From the NCBI GenBank assembly GCA_965223435.1, contig CBDCWQ010000011.1:1-51245 (forward strand): a stretch of 51,245 nucleotides of DNA. Direction: 5' to 3'. The position numbers were made by a program, and so were the translations under genes. Below, in pieces: positions 43,665-50,567 of this stretch (positions within the stretch are counted from its first letter, which is position 1; each line of letters opens with the position of its first letter). The notes under the pieces were generated by a model, which saw nothing but the letters and a program-made list of their open reading frames with translations, made no database searches and was not told the origin of the DNA. Source of the DNA: CBDCWQ01 sp965223435 (GTDB lineage Bacteria; Myxococcota; Kuafuiibacteriia; Kuafuiibacteriales; Kuafuiibacteriaceae).

Positions 43665-44504
43665 CTACCCGTCTCGTGGCCGCACCACGGCGTCCGCCAC
43701 CTTGAGGACCTCGACGGTTTCTCGGACATCGTGGACCCGAACCAAATCTGCTCCATAGGCCGCCGCGAGCACACATGACGCCACACTCCCAAGCAGACGG
43801 CCCTCGACCGGCCTTCCCGTGAGCGCGCCCAAAAATGACTTTCGACTGGCGCCCAGCAACAGGGGGCACCCGAGGGCCCCAAGAGATCGGAGGTGGCGAA
43901 TCAAGAGCACGTTGTGTTCGACCGTCTTTCCGAAACCAATGCCCGGGTCGAGGATCACCGCGTCACGCGCAACGCCTGCCGCAACCGCAGCCTCGTAGGC
44001 CAAAGACAAAAAAGCCGTCACTTCGGACACCACCCCATTCGGATACGCCAAGTCACCCCGCTGCATCGACTCTGGCGGCCCGCGGGTGTGCCCAAGGATG
44101 GTCGCAGCCTTAAAGGACGCCACCAGCGCCGGCATCGCCGGATCAAATCCAAACCCGGAAATATCGTTAACGATTTCGGCACCCGACTCCAGCGCCCTTC
44201 GAGCCACCCCCGCTTTGGTGGTATCCACTGAAATCGGTGTCACGCCTCGATCACGCAGCCGCTCGATCACCGGCATCACCCTCTTGAGCTCTTCATCCTC
44301 TGAAACCGCCGAGGCGCCCGGCCGCGTGGACTCCCCCCCCACGTCGATGGCGTCGGCCCCCGAATCCATCATTTCAAGCGCCTGATCGAGCGCCCGGTCC
44401 GGTTCTAGACTGCGCCCGCCATCGGAAAAGGAATCAGGGGTCACATTCACGATCCCGAGCACCAAAGTGCGCTTGCCTAGGTCCGGAAATAGCCGTCGAA
44501 GCAC
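43665..44504 (-). CDS. folP: Dihydropteroate synthase
   Basis: FolP condenses para-aminobenzoate with dihydropterin pyrophosphate to form dihydropteroate in folate synthesis and is the target of sulphonamides. The 279-residue product is of standard size. It contains GIVNVTPDSFSDGG, DVGGESTRPGA, ISVDTTK, NDISG, the HTRGPPESMQ version of the usual HMxGxPxxMQ, DPGIGFGKT, LLLGASRKSFLG and RVHDV near the C-terminus. The start is a GTG. It is the first gene of the unit folP-glmM-pdxJ and diverges from the hypothetical gene at 44737, so its promoter should lie in 44505-44736. Confidence 0.96.
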   Translation of the reverse strand: MLRRLFPDLGKRTLVLGIVNVTPDSFSDGGRSLEPDRALDQALEMMDSGADAIDVGGESTRPGASAVSEDEELKRVMPVIERLRDRGVTPISVDTTKAGVARRALESGAEIVNDISGFGFDPAMPALVASFKAATILGHTRGPPESMQRGDLAYPNGVVSEVTAFLSLAYEAAVAAGVARDAVILDPGIGFGKTVEHNVLLIRHLRSLGALGCPLLLGASRKSFLGALTGRPVEGRLLGSVASCVLAAAYGADLVRVHDVRETVEVLKVADAVVRPRDG

Positions 44505-44736
44505 GGTCTTTCGATGAGAACCCTATTGTTTTGGCGGACTCAAGCCAAACCGCGCTGTCGTGTCGTGTCAGGTAAAAGCGGGAAAAGCCCATGAAGACAA
44601 AGGGTGGGAAAAGTAGTACATGTAGGATGTGGGAATAGGATTGAACGTCCCGCTCGCGGACGTAGAGCTCAGGAGAGCGGCGCACACGTTGGAGCAGTGG
44701 GTGCCAGGAGGCACCGAGCGCAGAGAAGCCGGGTCG

Positions 44737-45498
44737 ATGTCGAAGACCGAACTCAGGCTTGCCGCCGATCGCATTCAAGGCCAGGTACCCAGTCCTGCAC
44801 AAAAAAAAGCGATCGCGCACCTGGTCGAAAAAGGTCGGATGCTCGAGCGCATGCTGAACAAAGCCCGCCAAAGACTCATCTACGTAGACCCGGCTGTCTT
44901 TGCCCTTCGATCTCGTCTCAAGAACGTCGCCATCGAAGTCGATTTTGGCTTCGGCGACCGAGACGGCCAGGTCAGCCTCGAAGACCTCGACAAAGCCCGA
45001 ACGCACTACGGCAAGGTACGAGGCCCCGTCGGCTGGAACCGATGGCTCCTCACCGACGAACTCGAACGCTGCCTGTTCCCCTCCCGAACCCTCCCCACGA
45101 GCGGCGGCCAGCGGCTGGTGCCAGAAGACTGGCTGATGGGACCACCCGACCCTCTGTATCGCCTCAAAAAAGTGGCATCTTACCTCGACGATGCGGCCCT
45201 GGCTCGAACCTACGCCGACATCGCCGCCCGCGTCGCCACCGTGGTCCACGAAAACCCAAGCCGTAAACTTCAACCGGTCTTTGAGGGGGCACTGGTCCTG
45301 CTTGGCCGCGAAATCCGAAAACGCGACGGTATCCGGCCGACGATCACCGACATCGCACGCATCGGTTGCGAAGACCCGGATGTCAAAGCATGCCTCCGGA
45401 CCCCCATCGAAATGTCACGGCGACTCACCGCCTCGAACCTGCTCGATAGGTACCTGCGACAGACCCCACCGCTCGCATCCGACCCACTCCGGTCGTAG
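44737..45498 (+). CDS. Conserved-looking hypothetical protein, probably cytoplasmic
   Basis: I start this at ATG 44737 (MSKTELRLAADRI), preceded by AGAAG; a GTG 36 codons upstream (44629) is possible. The product has 253 residues, with no signal peptide or membrane helix. The N-terminal part is helical and basic (AQKKAIAHLVEKGRMLERML). Then comes VAIEVDFGFGDRDGQVSLED, which resembles half of an EF-hand loop but lacks the first acidic ligand. The C-terminal half is helical with PVFEGALVLLGREIRKRDG and RPTITDIARIGCEDPDVKAC. I do not recognise the family. The opposite strand is also open here but overlaps folP and has worse composition. Confidence 0.6.
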   Translation: MSKTELRLAADRIQGQVPSPAQKKAIAHLVEKGRMLERMLNKARQRLIYVDPAVFALRSRLKNVAIEVDFGFGDRDGQVSLEDLDKARTHYGKVRGPVGWNRWLLTDELERCLFPSRTLPTSGGQRLVPEDWLMGPPDPLYRLKKVASYLDDAALARTYADIAARVATVVHENPSRKLQPVFEGALVLLGREIRKRDGIRPTITDIARIGCEDPDVKACLRTPIEMSRRLTASNLLDRYLRQTPPLASDPLRS

Positions 45499-45561
45499 TT
45501 GCAACGCCCTTACTTCGACCGGAGCCGCGTCGGTCACCGCCCATTCGGCCTTACCCCTTGG

Positions 45562-46863
45562 CTACGCGGGTGCGGCATTGGCGGCCGCCTTGGCCGACTC
45601 CGCGGCCAGGGCTGCAGCCTCTGCCGCCCGCTCTGCCGCGTCTGCCCACGCTTCGGCCACTCTCGTTTTGAGAAGCTCGGCCATCTCTTGGGCCGCCTCT
45701 GCCGCTTCCGCTGCCGCCGCTGCTGCGGCCTCCGCCGCTTCGGCGGCACCGGCCGCCAGGCGGGTTCGAAGCTCGTCCGCAAACTGCGCCGCGGACTCGG
45801 ACGCGTCCTTGGCGGCCGCGGCAGCCCGCTCCGCAGCTTCGAGTGCAGCCTCCGCCAAGTTGGCCCGGCAATCGGTCACCGTCTCATCGTGACCCGCCTC
45901 GGCCGAAGCGTGCGGCGAAGCCACCAAACCCGCACTCTTGGTACGGCTGGCAACCTGGGCCCTGAGCTCGAGCACCGAGGCCATGGCCTGCCGCACCCCT
46001 ATCGGTAACAGCGGCTGCGCTTCCTCTCGCACCGGGTTGGGCCGCTTTCCTTCCAAGACCCAGTCGGGCGGAGTCCTCAAGTCCCTGACAACCCCGATCC
46101 ACGAGAGCGCCTTCAGAATGTAGTAGCTGCAATCAATCTCCCACCAAAAGAAGCCGTTGTTCGCGGTCGATTGGTAGTAGTGGTGATTGTTGTGCCATCC
46201 CTCGCCCATGGTGATCAATGCCAGCAGAAAATTGTTTCTCGAAGTGTCCCCAGTCTCGTACCGCGTAGAGCCCCAAACATGGGCCAAAGAATTGATGGTA
46301 AAGGTCCCGTGCCACAAAACCACCGTCGACAGGACAAAGCCCCAAAAAAGCCACGACCAACCACCGATCAAAAACATGCCTACGCCGAGAAAAACGGGGC
46401 CCGTGACCCAAAAACGGTTCAAAAACAAAAGCTCAGGATAGGCGCCAAACTCGCGAAGCTGAGATGCGGGTGTCGTCTCGTATTTCGGCGCCAAAAACCA
46501 ACTTTGGTGTGACCACCAAAAGCCTTTCTTCGGAGAATGGATGTCTTCCGGCTGATCCGAAAACTTATGATGGTGACGGTGGTGGCCGGACCACCAAAGC
46601 ACACCTTTTTGACAAGCCATGGTGCCAAGCCAGGCAAGCACAAACTGGAAAATGCGGCCGGTCTTGTAACCACGGTGGGCAAAGTACCGGTGATAGCCCG
46701 CCGTGATCCCAAACATCCGCAGATAGTACATGCCGACACAGAGCGCGACACACGACCAGGAAAACGGCACAAAAAACACGCCCAAAGCAGCCACATGCAT
46801 CATGTAGTAAGGCAAGGCAGTCCAGGGCACTCGCTCGTCGGCTGACCGCGTCGTCACTTCCAT
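45562..46863 (-). CDS. Membrane fatty-acid (acyl-CoA/acyl-lipid delta-9 type) desaturase with Ala-rich tail
   Basis: The enzyme family inserts a cis double bond in acyl chains using a di-iron centre, O2 and electrons from ferredoxin or cytochrome b5. The three histidine boxes are intact: HRYFAH (58-63), HHRHHH (94-99) and HNNHH (224-228), with membrane helices before, between and after. NSLAHVWGSTRYETGDTSRN is the usual desaturase block. The catalytic part ends near residue 290. Residues about 335-433 form an Ala/Glu/Lys-rich tail (AAERAAEAAALAAESAKAAA) that bacterial desaturases of this class normally lack and that should form a long amphipathic helix. It diverges from the plsC-like gene across a 353-bp gap; both would affect membrane lipid make-up. 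Confidence 0.92.
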   Translation of the reverse strand: MEVTTRSADERVPWTALPYYMMHVAALGVFFVPFSWSCVALCVGMYYLRMFGITAGYHRYFAHRGYKTGRIFQFVLAWLGTMACQKGVLWWSGHHRHHHKFSDQPEDIHSPKKGFWWSHQSWFLAPKYETTPASQLREFGAYPELLFLNRFWVTGPVFLGVGMFLIGGWSWLFWGFVLSTVVLWHGTFTINSLAHVWGSTRYETGDTSRNNFLLALITMGEGWHNNHHYYQSTANNGFFWWEIDCSYYILKALSWIGVVRDLRTPPDWVLEGKRPNPVREEAQPLLPIGVRQAMASVLELRAQVASRTKSAGLVASPHASAEAGHDETVTDCRANLAEAALEAAERAAAAAKDASESAAQFADELRTRLAAGAAEAAEAAAAAAAEAAEAAQEMAELLKTRVAEAWADAAERAAEAAALAAESAKAAANAAPA

Positions 46864-47216
46864 ATGCCGCCGAGAGTTAACCCAGGCCGAAAAACAAATC
46901 TATGCCAAAGGCTATAGTTTCTTGGCACTTACATATGCCTCCCCCACCGTCAGCCGCCCACGCCAGCGCACCCGCAAACCCGAAGGGCCCCGAACAAGAC
47001 CATCGGCCTAGCGTGTTTGTACCTACAAGATTTGAGCAGCTGGGGATTCCACCTAACGAATGGACCCGGAGCCGTTCGGGGACGACGTCGGGTTGCCCGG
47101 TGCCTCCAGTTTCCGGCCCCAGTCGGGGCCGTGTTCCGTGAGAACCTGCGTTTCGGCAAGTTTTGCGCACTTGCCGAACAAGCAAGGAACCTCTAGGGCT
47201 GGCCCTTCGAAAACCC
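46864..47216. other. Intergenic region with two hairpins between desaturase and acyltransferase genes
   Basis: 353 bp without a supported gene. It should carry promoters for both divergent genes. Two perfect inverted repeats lie near the acyltransferase: CGGCCCC-AGTC-GGGGCCG at 47114-47131, and TTCGGCAAG/CTTGCCGAA at 47152-47178 with a 9-nt spacer. The second is symmetric enough for a dimeric repressor operator as well as for an RNA hairpin. Confidence 0.5.
47152..47178. promoter_or_regulatory. Perfect 9-bp inverted repeat upstream of plsC-like gene (candidate operator or leader hairpin)
   Basis: TTCGGCAAG at 47152-47160 is exactly complementary to CTTGCCGAA at 47170-47178. The element ends 38 bp before the start codon of the acyltransferase. 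No T-run follows, which argues against an intrinsic terminator. A regulator site for membrane-lipid genes is a guess based on position. Confidence 0.4.
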
Positions 47217-48014
47217 ATGCTTCAAGAAACAAGCGCAGGCATCGGATTGCCAAAACCCAACAGCATTCTCCACCGGCTTGGTTGGCGCTTCATCAACGTC
47301 CTTCAAATGGTCTATTTGGCCGTTTGGTCCGTGTTTTGGATCAGCCTCGCGATTTTCGCGATTCCGGTGACGGGGGGACGCAAAATCCCTCTGGCTATGG
47401 CTCGCCGATTCTGGGCGCCGGGAGTCCTTCGGGGCGCGGGGGCACGGGTTGAAGTGCAGGGTGGAGAAAACATCGATTGGTCTCGCGCCTGCATTTTTGT
47501 GGCGAACCATCAATCGATGATCGATATCCCTTTGGCCTTCAAGGTTCTTCCCGTCAACGTCCGCTTCGTATCTAAGGAAGAACTGAAGTGGGTTCCGTTC
47601 ATTGGCTGGTACCTGTGGGCCATGGGGATGATCTTCATCGACCGAGGCCAAAAGCACCGAGCTTACGCATCGCTCGAGCGGGCTGCAAAGCTGGTTCGAT
47701 CCGGAGTTCACGTCTTTGCATTCCCGGAGGGAACCCGAACCCGAGACGGCACCATTGGTTCATTCAAAAAAGGATTGTTCCTTCTGGCCATTCGGGCGGG
47801 CGTGCCCGTCATCCCGGTCGCCATCGAGGGCGCACACAAGGTGGTGCCCTCCCAGACTTTCAGGGTCCGTCCGGGGACGATACGTGTCGCTTTCGGAAAC
47901 CCCATCCCCACCGAGGGGCTGGCCGATGCCGACCGCGGCACGCTTTCAACCCAAGTGCGCGCGCATATCGTCCAGCTTCACAAGAGTATTGGGGGAGCGG
48001 GATCGCACGCCTGA
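47217..48014 (+). CDS. plsC: 1-acyl-sn-glycerol-3-phosphate acyltransferase (PlsC-type)
   Basis: PlsC-type enzymes transfer an acyl chain to lysophosphatidic acid, giving phosphatidic acid for phospholipids, at the inner face of the cytoplasmic membrane. The 265-residue product has a membrane helix at about 30-50 (MVYLAVWSVFWISLAIFAI). The HX4D motif is NHQSMID (His98, Asp103), followed by RFVSKEELKWVPFIGWYLWA, FIDRGQK, FPEGTRTRDG and VIPVAIEG. All four acyltransferase blocks are present. Start ATG 47217 has no strong ribosome binding site; the frame is open for 18 more codons upstream. The divergent desaturase gene suggests joint control of membrane lipids. Substrate choice cannot be read from sequence. 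Confidence 0.9.
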   Translation: MLQETSAGIGLPKPNSILHRLGWRFINVLQMVYLAVWSVFWISLAIFAIPVTGGRKIPLAMARRFWAPGVLRGAGARVEVQGGENIDWSRACIFVANHQSMIDIPLAFKVLPVNVRFVSKEELKWVPFIGWYLWAMGMIFIDRGQKHRAYASLERAAKLVRSGVHVFAFPEGTRTRDGTIGSFKKGLFLLAIRAGVPVIPVAIEGAHKVVPSQTFRVRPGTIRVAFGNPIPTEGLADADRGTLSTQVRAHIVQLHKSIGGAGSHA

Positions 48015-48106
48015 TCATTGCCGCGCTTGTCCGTTCCTGTTTGGTACCCCTTGCCGGTGCGGAACGAACTGCTCGCAAGGGGGACTAGAGGCTGCTTGTT
48101 ATTGGG

Positions 48107-48154
48107 TTGCGCACGCGCGGCGACGCCAACCATTCGCGCGCGGCGCGTGCGCAA
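48107..48154. terminator. Perfect 12-bp inverted repeat between convergent genes (possible bidirectional terminator)
   Basis: TTGCGCACGCGC at 48107-48118 is exactly complementary to GCGCGTGCGCAA at 48143-48154, with a 24-nt loop. It lies between the ends of the convergent plsC-like and HU genes, where a bidirectional terminator would be expected. There is no T-run on either side and the loop is long, so it may instead be a REP-like element or a protein site. Confidence 0.45.
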
Positions 48155-48259
48155 GAACGTGACCGGGAACCGTGCTTCACTTCGACTTCGAGGTTCGAAG
48201 ATGCATGTCGTCACAGCCACCACGGGCCCGACGGCGACCCCTTCACGTCCAACCTGTGA

Positions 48260-48589
48260 CTAGACCATGTCCTTAAGGCTCTTGAGGGGACGCACCTTGA
48301 CTTTCGTGCTGGCGGGACGGGCCGCGATGTCCATCAATTCGCCGGGCTTGAATGGGTTGGGGACGCCCTTGCGCGCTTTGCGAGCGGGCACCTTTTTCTT
48401 TTCGATCTTCACGAGCCCGGGAATCGCGAATACACCGGGACCCCGCCTTGAAAGACTCTTTTTGATTTCGGTGGACAAGGCATCCAGGACGAGGGCCACT
48501 TCCTTGCGAGACAAGTCGGTCGCCTCCGAAATATTGGCCAGAATCTGGCTCTTCGTGGGCGCCTTCTTCGCTGCTTCGGCTTTTGGCAT
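48260..48589 (-). CDS. HU-family DNA-binding protein
   Basis: I start this at ATG 48589 (MPKAEAAKKAPTK), preceded by AAAGGA; the frame runs upstream without support. The 109-residue product has the HU/IHF helical dimerisation half (KSQILANISEATDLSRKEVALVLDALSTEI), then a beta arm region: FAIPGLVKIEKKKVPARKAR, the flexible DNA-clasping arm with PNPFKPGELMDIAARPAS, and a return strand KVKVRPLKSLK. It is slightly longer than typical HU because of a Lys/Ala N-terminus. It should bind and bend DNA non-specifically in the nucleoid. It is a single gene convergent with plsC and divergent from the SAM-riboswitch/thrC unit. Confidence 0.9.
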   Translation of the reverse strand: MPKAEAAKKAPTKSQILANISEATDLSRKEVALVLDALSTEIKKSLSRRGPGVFAIPGLVKIEKKKVPARKARKGVPNPFKPGELMDIAARPASTKVKVRPLKSLKDMV

Positions 48590-49020
48590 GGTGGGTGGTT
48601 TCCTTTCTCTGTCGGTCAAAGTTGGAGCGGAGCAATTGCCGCCTGTTTTCGTTCGTATACAGGGCCGCTTTTTGTCTGAAACATGCGACCTCGGGCACCC
48701 TCCTACCACTAAAGAGCCAAGCCACAAAGCATGCGAAAGCCCAAAATGCTTATTTTTAGCGGAAAAAATGCGTTTTTGGTGCCCAAACACCGCCATTCGG
48801 GCCCCGTCAGCCCCCAAGAGCACCAAAAAACCGGGGTCAAAGCCCCTCGCCAGCCGATGCTCAAGGACCCGTTGTCGCCCGGCCTGGAACGGCAAGCACA
48901 CGGATCTCAGCTGAGAAATGGCGATCCCGGACTTTTCCTTGTCGATCCCCACAAATGCATGCTACTTTGCCGCACATCTTCGATTCGGACTGTGTGCCTG
49001 TCGAAGAAATGACAATATGG
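48590..49020. other. Intergenic region, 431 bp, between HU gene and SAM riboswitch
   Basis: No supported gene. A locally A/T-rich stretch at about 48735-48785 (TTATTTTTAGCGG, then AAAAAATGCGTTTTT) is the best place for a promoter. The promoter for the riboswitch transcript must lie near the right end (before 49013), but I could not fix a -35/-10 pair with confidence. Confidence 0.4.
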
Positions 49021-49137
49021 ATTCATCAAGAGTGGGCGAGGGACGAGGCCTGACGACCCCACGGCAGCCGGTCTTAACCAGACACGGTGCCAATTCCCGC
49101 ACGAACCGGAGCGCCGGGATCGTGGGAGATGATTGAG
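49021..49137 (+). ncRNA. SAM-I (S-box) riboswitch aptamer
   Basis: The sequence shows the conserved S-box core in order: ATCAAGAGTGGGCGAGGGAC (kink-turn and SAM pocket), GGCC, TGACGA, CCCCACGGCAGCC, then CGGTGCCAATTCC, and GGGAGATGAT closing helix P1 with TTCATC at the 5' end. Supporting hairpins are GTCT/AGAC (P3 region) and CACGA...CCGG/CCGG...TCGTG at 49100-49124. The family binds S-adenosylmethionine and turns off downstream genes when SAM is plentiful. It lies 81 bp upstream of the threonine synthase start, on the same strand. Finding SAM-I in front of threonine synthase is unusual. Confidence 0.92.
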
Positions 49138-49162
49138 TTGGTCGCGACTGACCCATCCCATT

Positions 49163-49211
49163 TCCTCAAGCCGGCCTTCGATACCCCGGACACGCTCCGG
49201 GATTGAGGAGG
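49163..49211 (+). promoter_or_regulatory. Riboswitch expression platform with Shine-Dalgarno sequestration
   Basis: TCCTCAA at 49163-49169 is complementary to TTGAGGA at 49203-49209, which is part of the ribosome binding site GAGGAGG (49205-49211) of threonine synthase. A small hairpin CCCGGA/TCCGGG (49185-49201) sits between and stacks against this helix. There is no T-run after it, so control at the level of translation start is more likely than transcription termination. Confidence 0.6.
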
Positions 49212-49218
49212 TTTCACT

Positions 49219-50454
49219 ATGGGCGGCCCATTGTCGCTTGCGTGTCGGAGCTGTGGCCGACCCGAAAAAGTCATCCCGCGCTCATACTGCGAAGAGTGCT
49301 TCGGCCCACTTGAGGTCCAATACGACCTCGATGCCCTGCGCGCCTCCCTGACTCGAGACGTCATCGACCGAAGGGAAAACGGAATCTTCAGGTTCCTAGA
49401 GCTTCTGCCGCTCGAGACGGCACCCGAGTTTGGGCATGACGTCGGTGGTACGCCGCTTATTAAGGCGACGAGACTGGGCAAAGCGCTCGGAATCGATGAC
49501 CTCTACCTCAAAAACGATGCGGTCAATGCCCCCACCCTCTCATTCAAAGATCGGGTGGTGGCCGTGGCTTTGGCCAAGGCCAAAGAGTTTGGCTTCAAAG
49601 CGGTCGGGTGCGCATCGACGGGCAATCTCGCCAACAGCGTTTCGGCGCAGTCGAGCCGTGGGGGCTTTCGTGCGATCATCCTGATCCCCACCGGCCTTGA
49701 ACGCGCCAAGATCCTGGCGAGCCTTGTCTACGGTCCTACCCTCATCGAAGCCGAAGGCAATTATGACGAAGTGAATCGGCTGTGTTCCCAAATCGTCGAG
49801 CAATACCGCATCGGCTTTGTGAACGTGAACCTACGACCATACTATGCTGAGGGGAGTAAATCTCTGGGGTATGAGGTGGCCCGCGACCTCGGATGGCGCG
49901 CCCCAGACGCCGTGATTTGCCCCATGGCCGGCGGTTCGCTCATCGGCAAGATCTACAAAGCGTTCCAAGAGCTCTCCAAGCTGGGCCTCATCGAAAAGAC
50001 CGCCACCCAAATGAATGGTGCCCAAGCCTCGGGCTGCCAGCCCATCGTGAACGCCTTCCGTGCCGGAAACCACGAAATCAAGCCGGTCAAGCCCAACACC
50101 GTCGCCAAAAGCCTCGCCATCGGGAACCCTGCAGACGGCTACTTCGCGTCAAAACTGATCACCGAGACCGGTGGAGCCGCGGTCGGCGTAAGCGACGAAG
50201 CGTTGGTCGACGCCATGCGCCTCCTCGCCGAAACGGAGGGGATTTTCGCAGAAACCGCCGGGGGGGTCGCCGTCGCCACCGCCAAACGACTGGCCGAGGA
50301 AGGCAAGCTTCCAAAAGGCGGCACCACCGTCGTGGCGATCACCGGAAACGGTCTCAAGACCGCCACTGCCGTGGAACCCAAGCTGAAGGAAACCATTCGA
50401 ATCCAAACCAAGCTTTCCGATTTTAAAAAACTCTTCCAAGAAGCCGACTTCTAG
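49219..50454 (+). CDS. thrC: Threonine synthase
   Basis: Threonine synthase turns O-phosphohomoserine into threonine with pyridoxal phosphate. The 411-residue product has an N-terminal zinc-ribbon motif (Cys9, Cys12, Cys24, Cys27 in LACRSCG and YCEECFG) and GGTPLIKA. NAPTLSFKDR follows, with PLP-binding Lys110. SAQSSRGG and later PMAGGSLIGKIYK and GNPADGYFASK fit the threonine synthase group of fold-type II PLP enzymes, and SFKDR is its hallmark. The ribosome binding site GAGGAGG is strong. A SAM-I riboswitch directly upstream suggests expression falls when SAM is high, which hints at a link with methionine supply. It could be a homologue with a changed role, but the active-site motifs are normal. 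Confidence 0.92.
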   Translation: MGGPLSLACRSCGRPEKVIPRSYCEECFGPLEVQYDLDALRASLTRDVIDRRENGIFRFLELLPLETAPEFGHDVGGTPLIKATRLGKALGIDDLYLKNDAVNAPTLSFKDRVVAVALAKAKEFGFKAVGCASTGNLANSVSAQSSRGGFRAIILIPTGLERAKILASLVYGPTLIEAEGNYDEVNRLCSQIVEQYRIGFVNVNLRPYYAEGSKSLGYEVARDLGWRAPDAVICPMAGGSLIGKIYKAFQELSKLGLIEKTATQMNGAQASGCQPIVNAFRAGNHEIKPVKPNTVAKSLAIGNPADGYFASKLITETGGAAVGVSDEALVDAMRLLAETEGIFAETAGGVAVATAKRLAEEGKLPKGGTTVVAITGNGLKTATAVEPKLKETIRIQTKLSDFKKLFQEADF

Positions 50455-50460
50455 CCCAAA

Positions 50461-50474
50461 GGGGCTGAGGCCCC
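50461..50474 (+). terminator. Weak GC hairpin after thrC
   Basis: GGGGC-TGAG-GCCCC begins seven bases after the thrC stop codon. No T-run follows, so intrinsic termination would be weak; it may only protect the transcript end. Confidence 0.3.
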
Positions 50475-50567
50475 CCAACCATCCGGCGCACAGTGGCCCA
50501 CCAGGCGAAGACTCAGAGTCTCAGCCTTTTAGGTTCTTACCCCATGGTGTAGAATGGCTTACACGTC

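Noticed and set aside
44434..45273. 279-codon minus-strand frame opposite the hypothetical gene
   Set aside because: It overlaps the start of folP, and the plus-strand frame has the better protein-like composition and start.
45191..46008. Plus-strand Ala/Ser-rich and Arg/Gly-rich frames
   Set aside because: They are antisense to the Ala-rich tail of the desaturase.
46922..46938. Sigma-54-like promoter (TGGCAC then ATGC)
   Set aside because: The downstream half is TATGC rather than TTGC and the site is almost 300 bp from the nearest start; too weak to call.
48267..48914. 215-codon plus-strand frame over the HU gene
   Set aside because: Antisense to HU, which has clear family motifs and a ribosome binding site.
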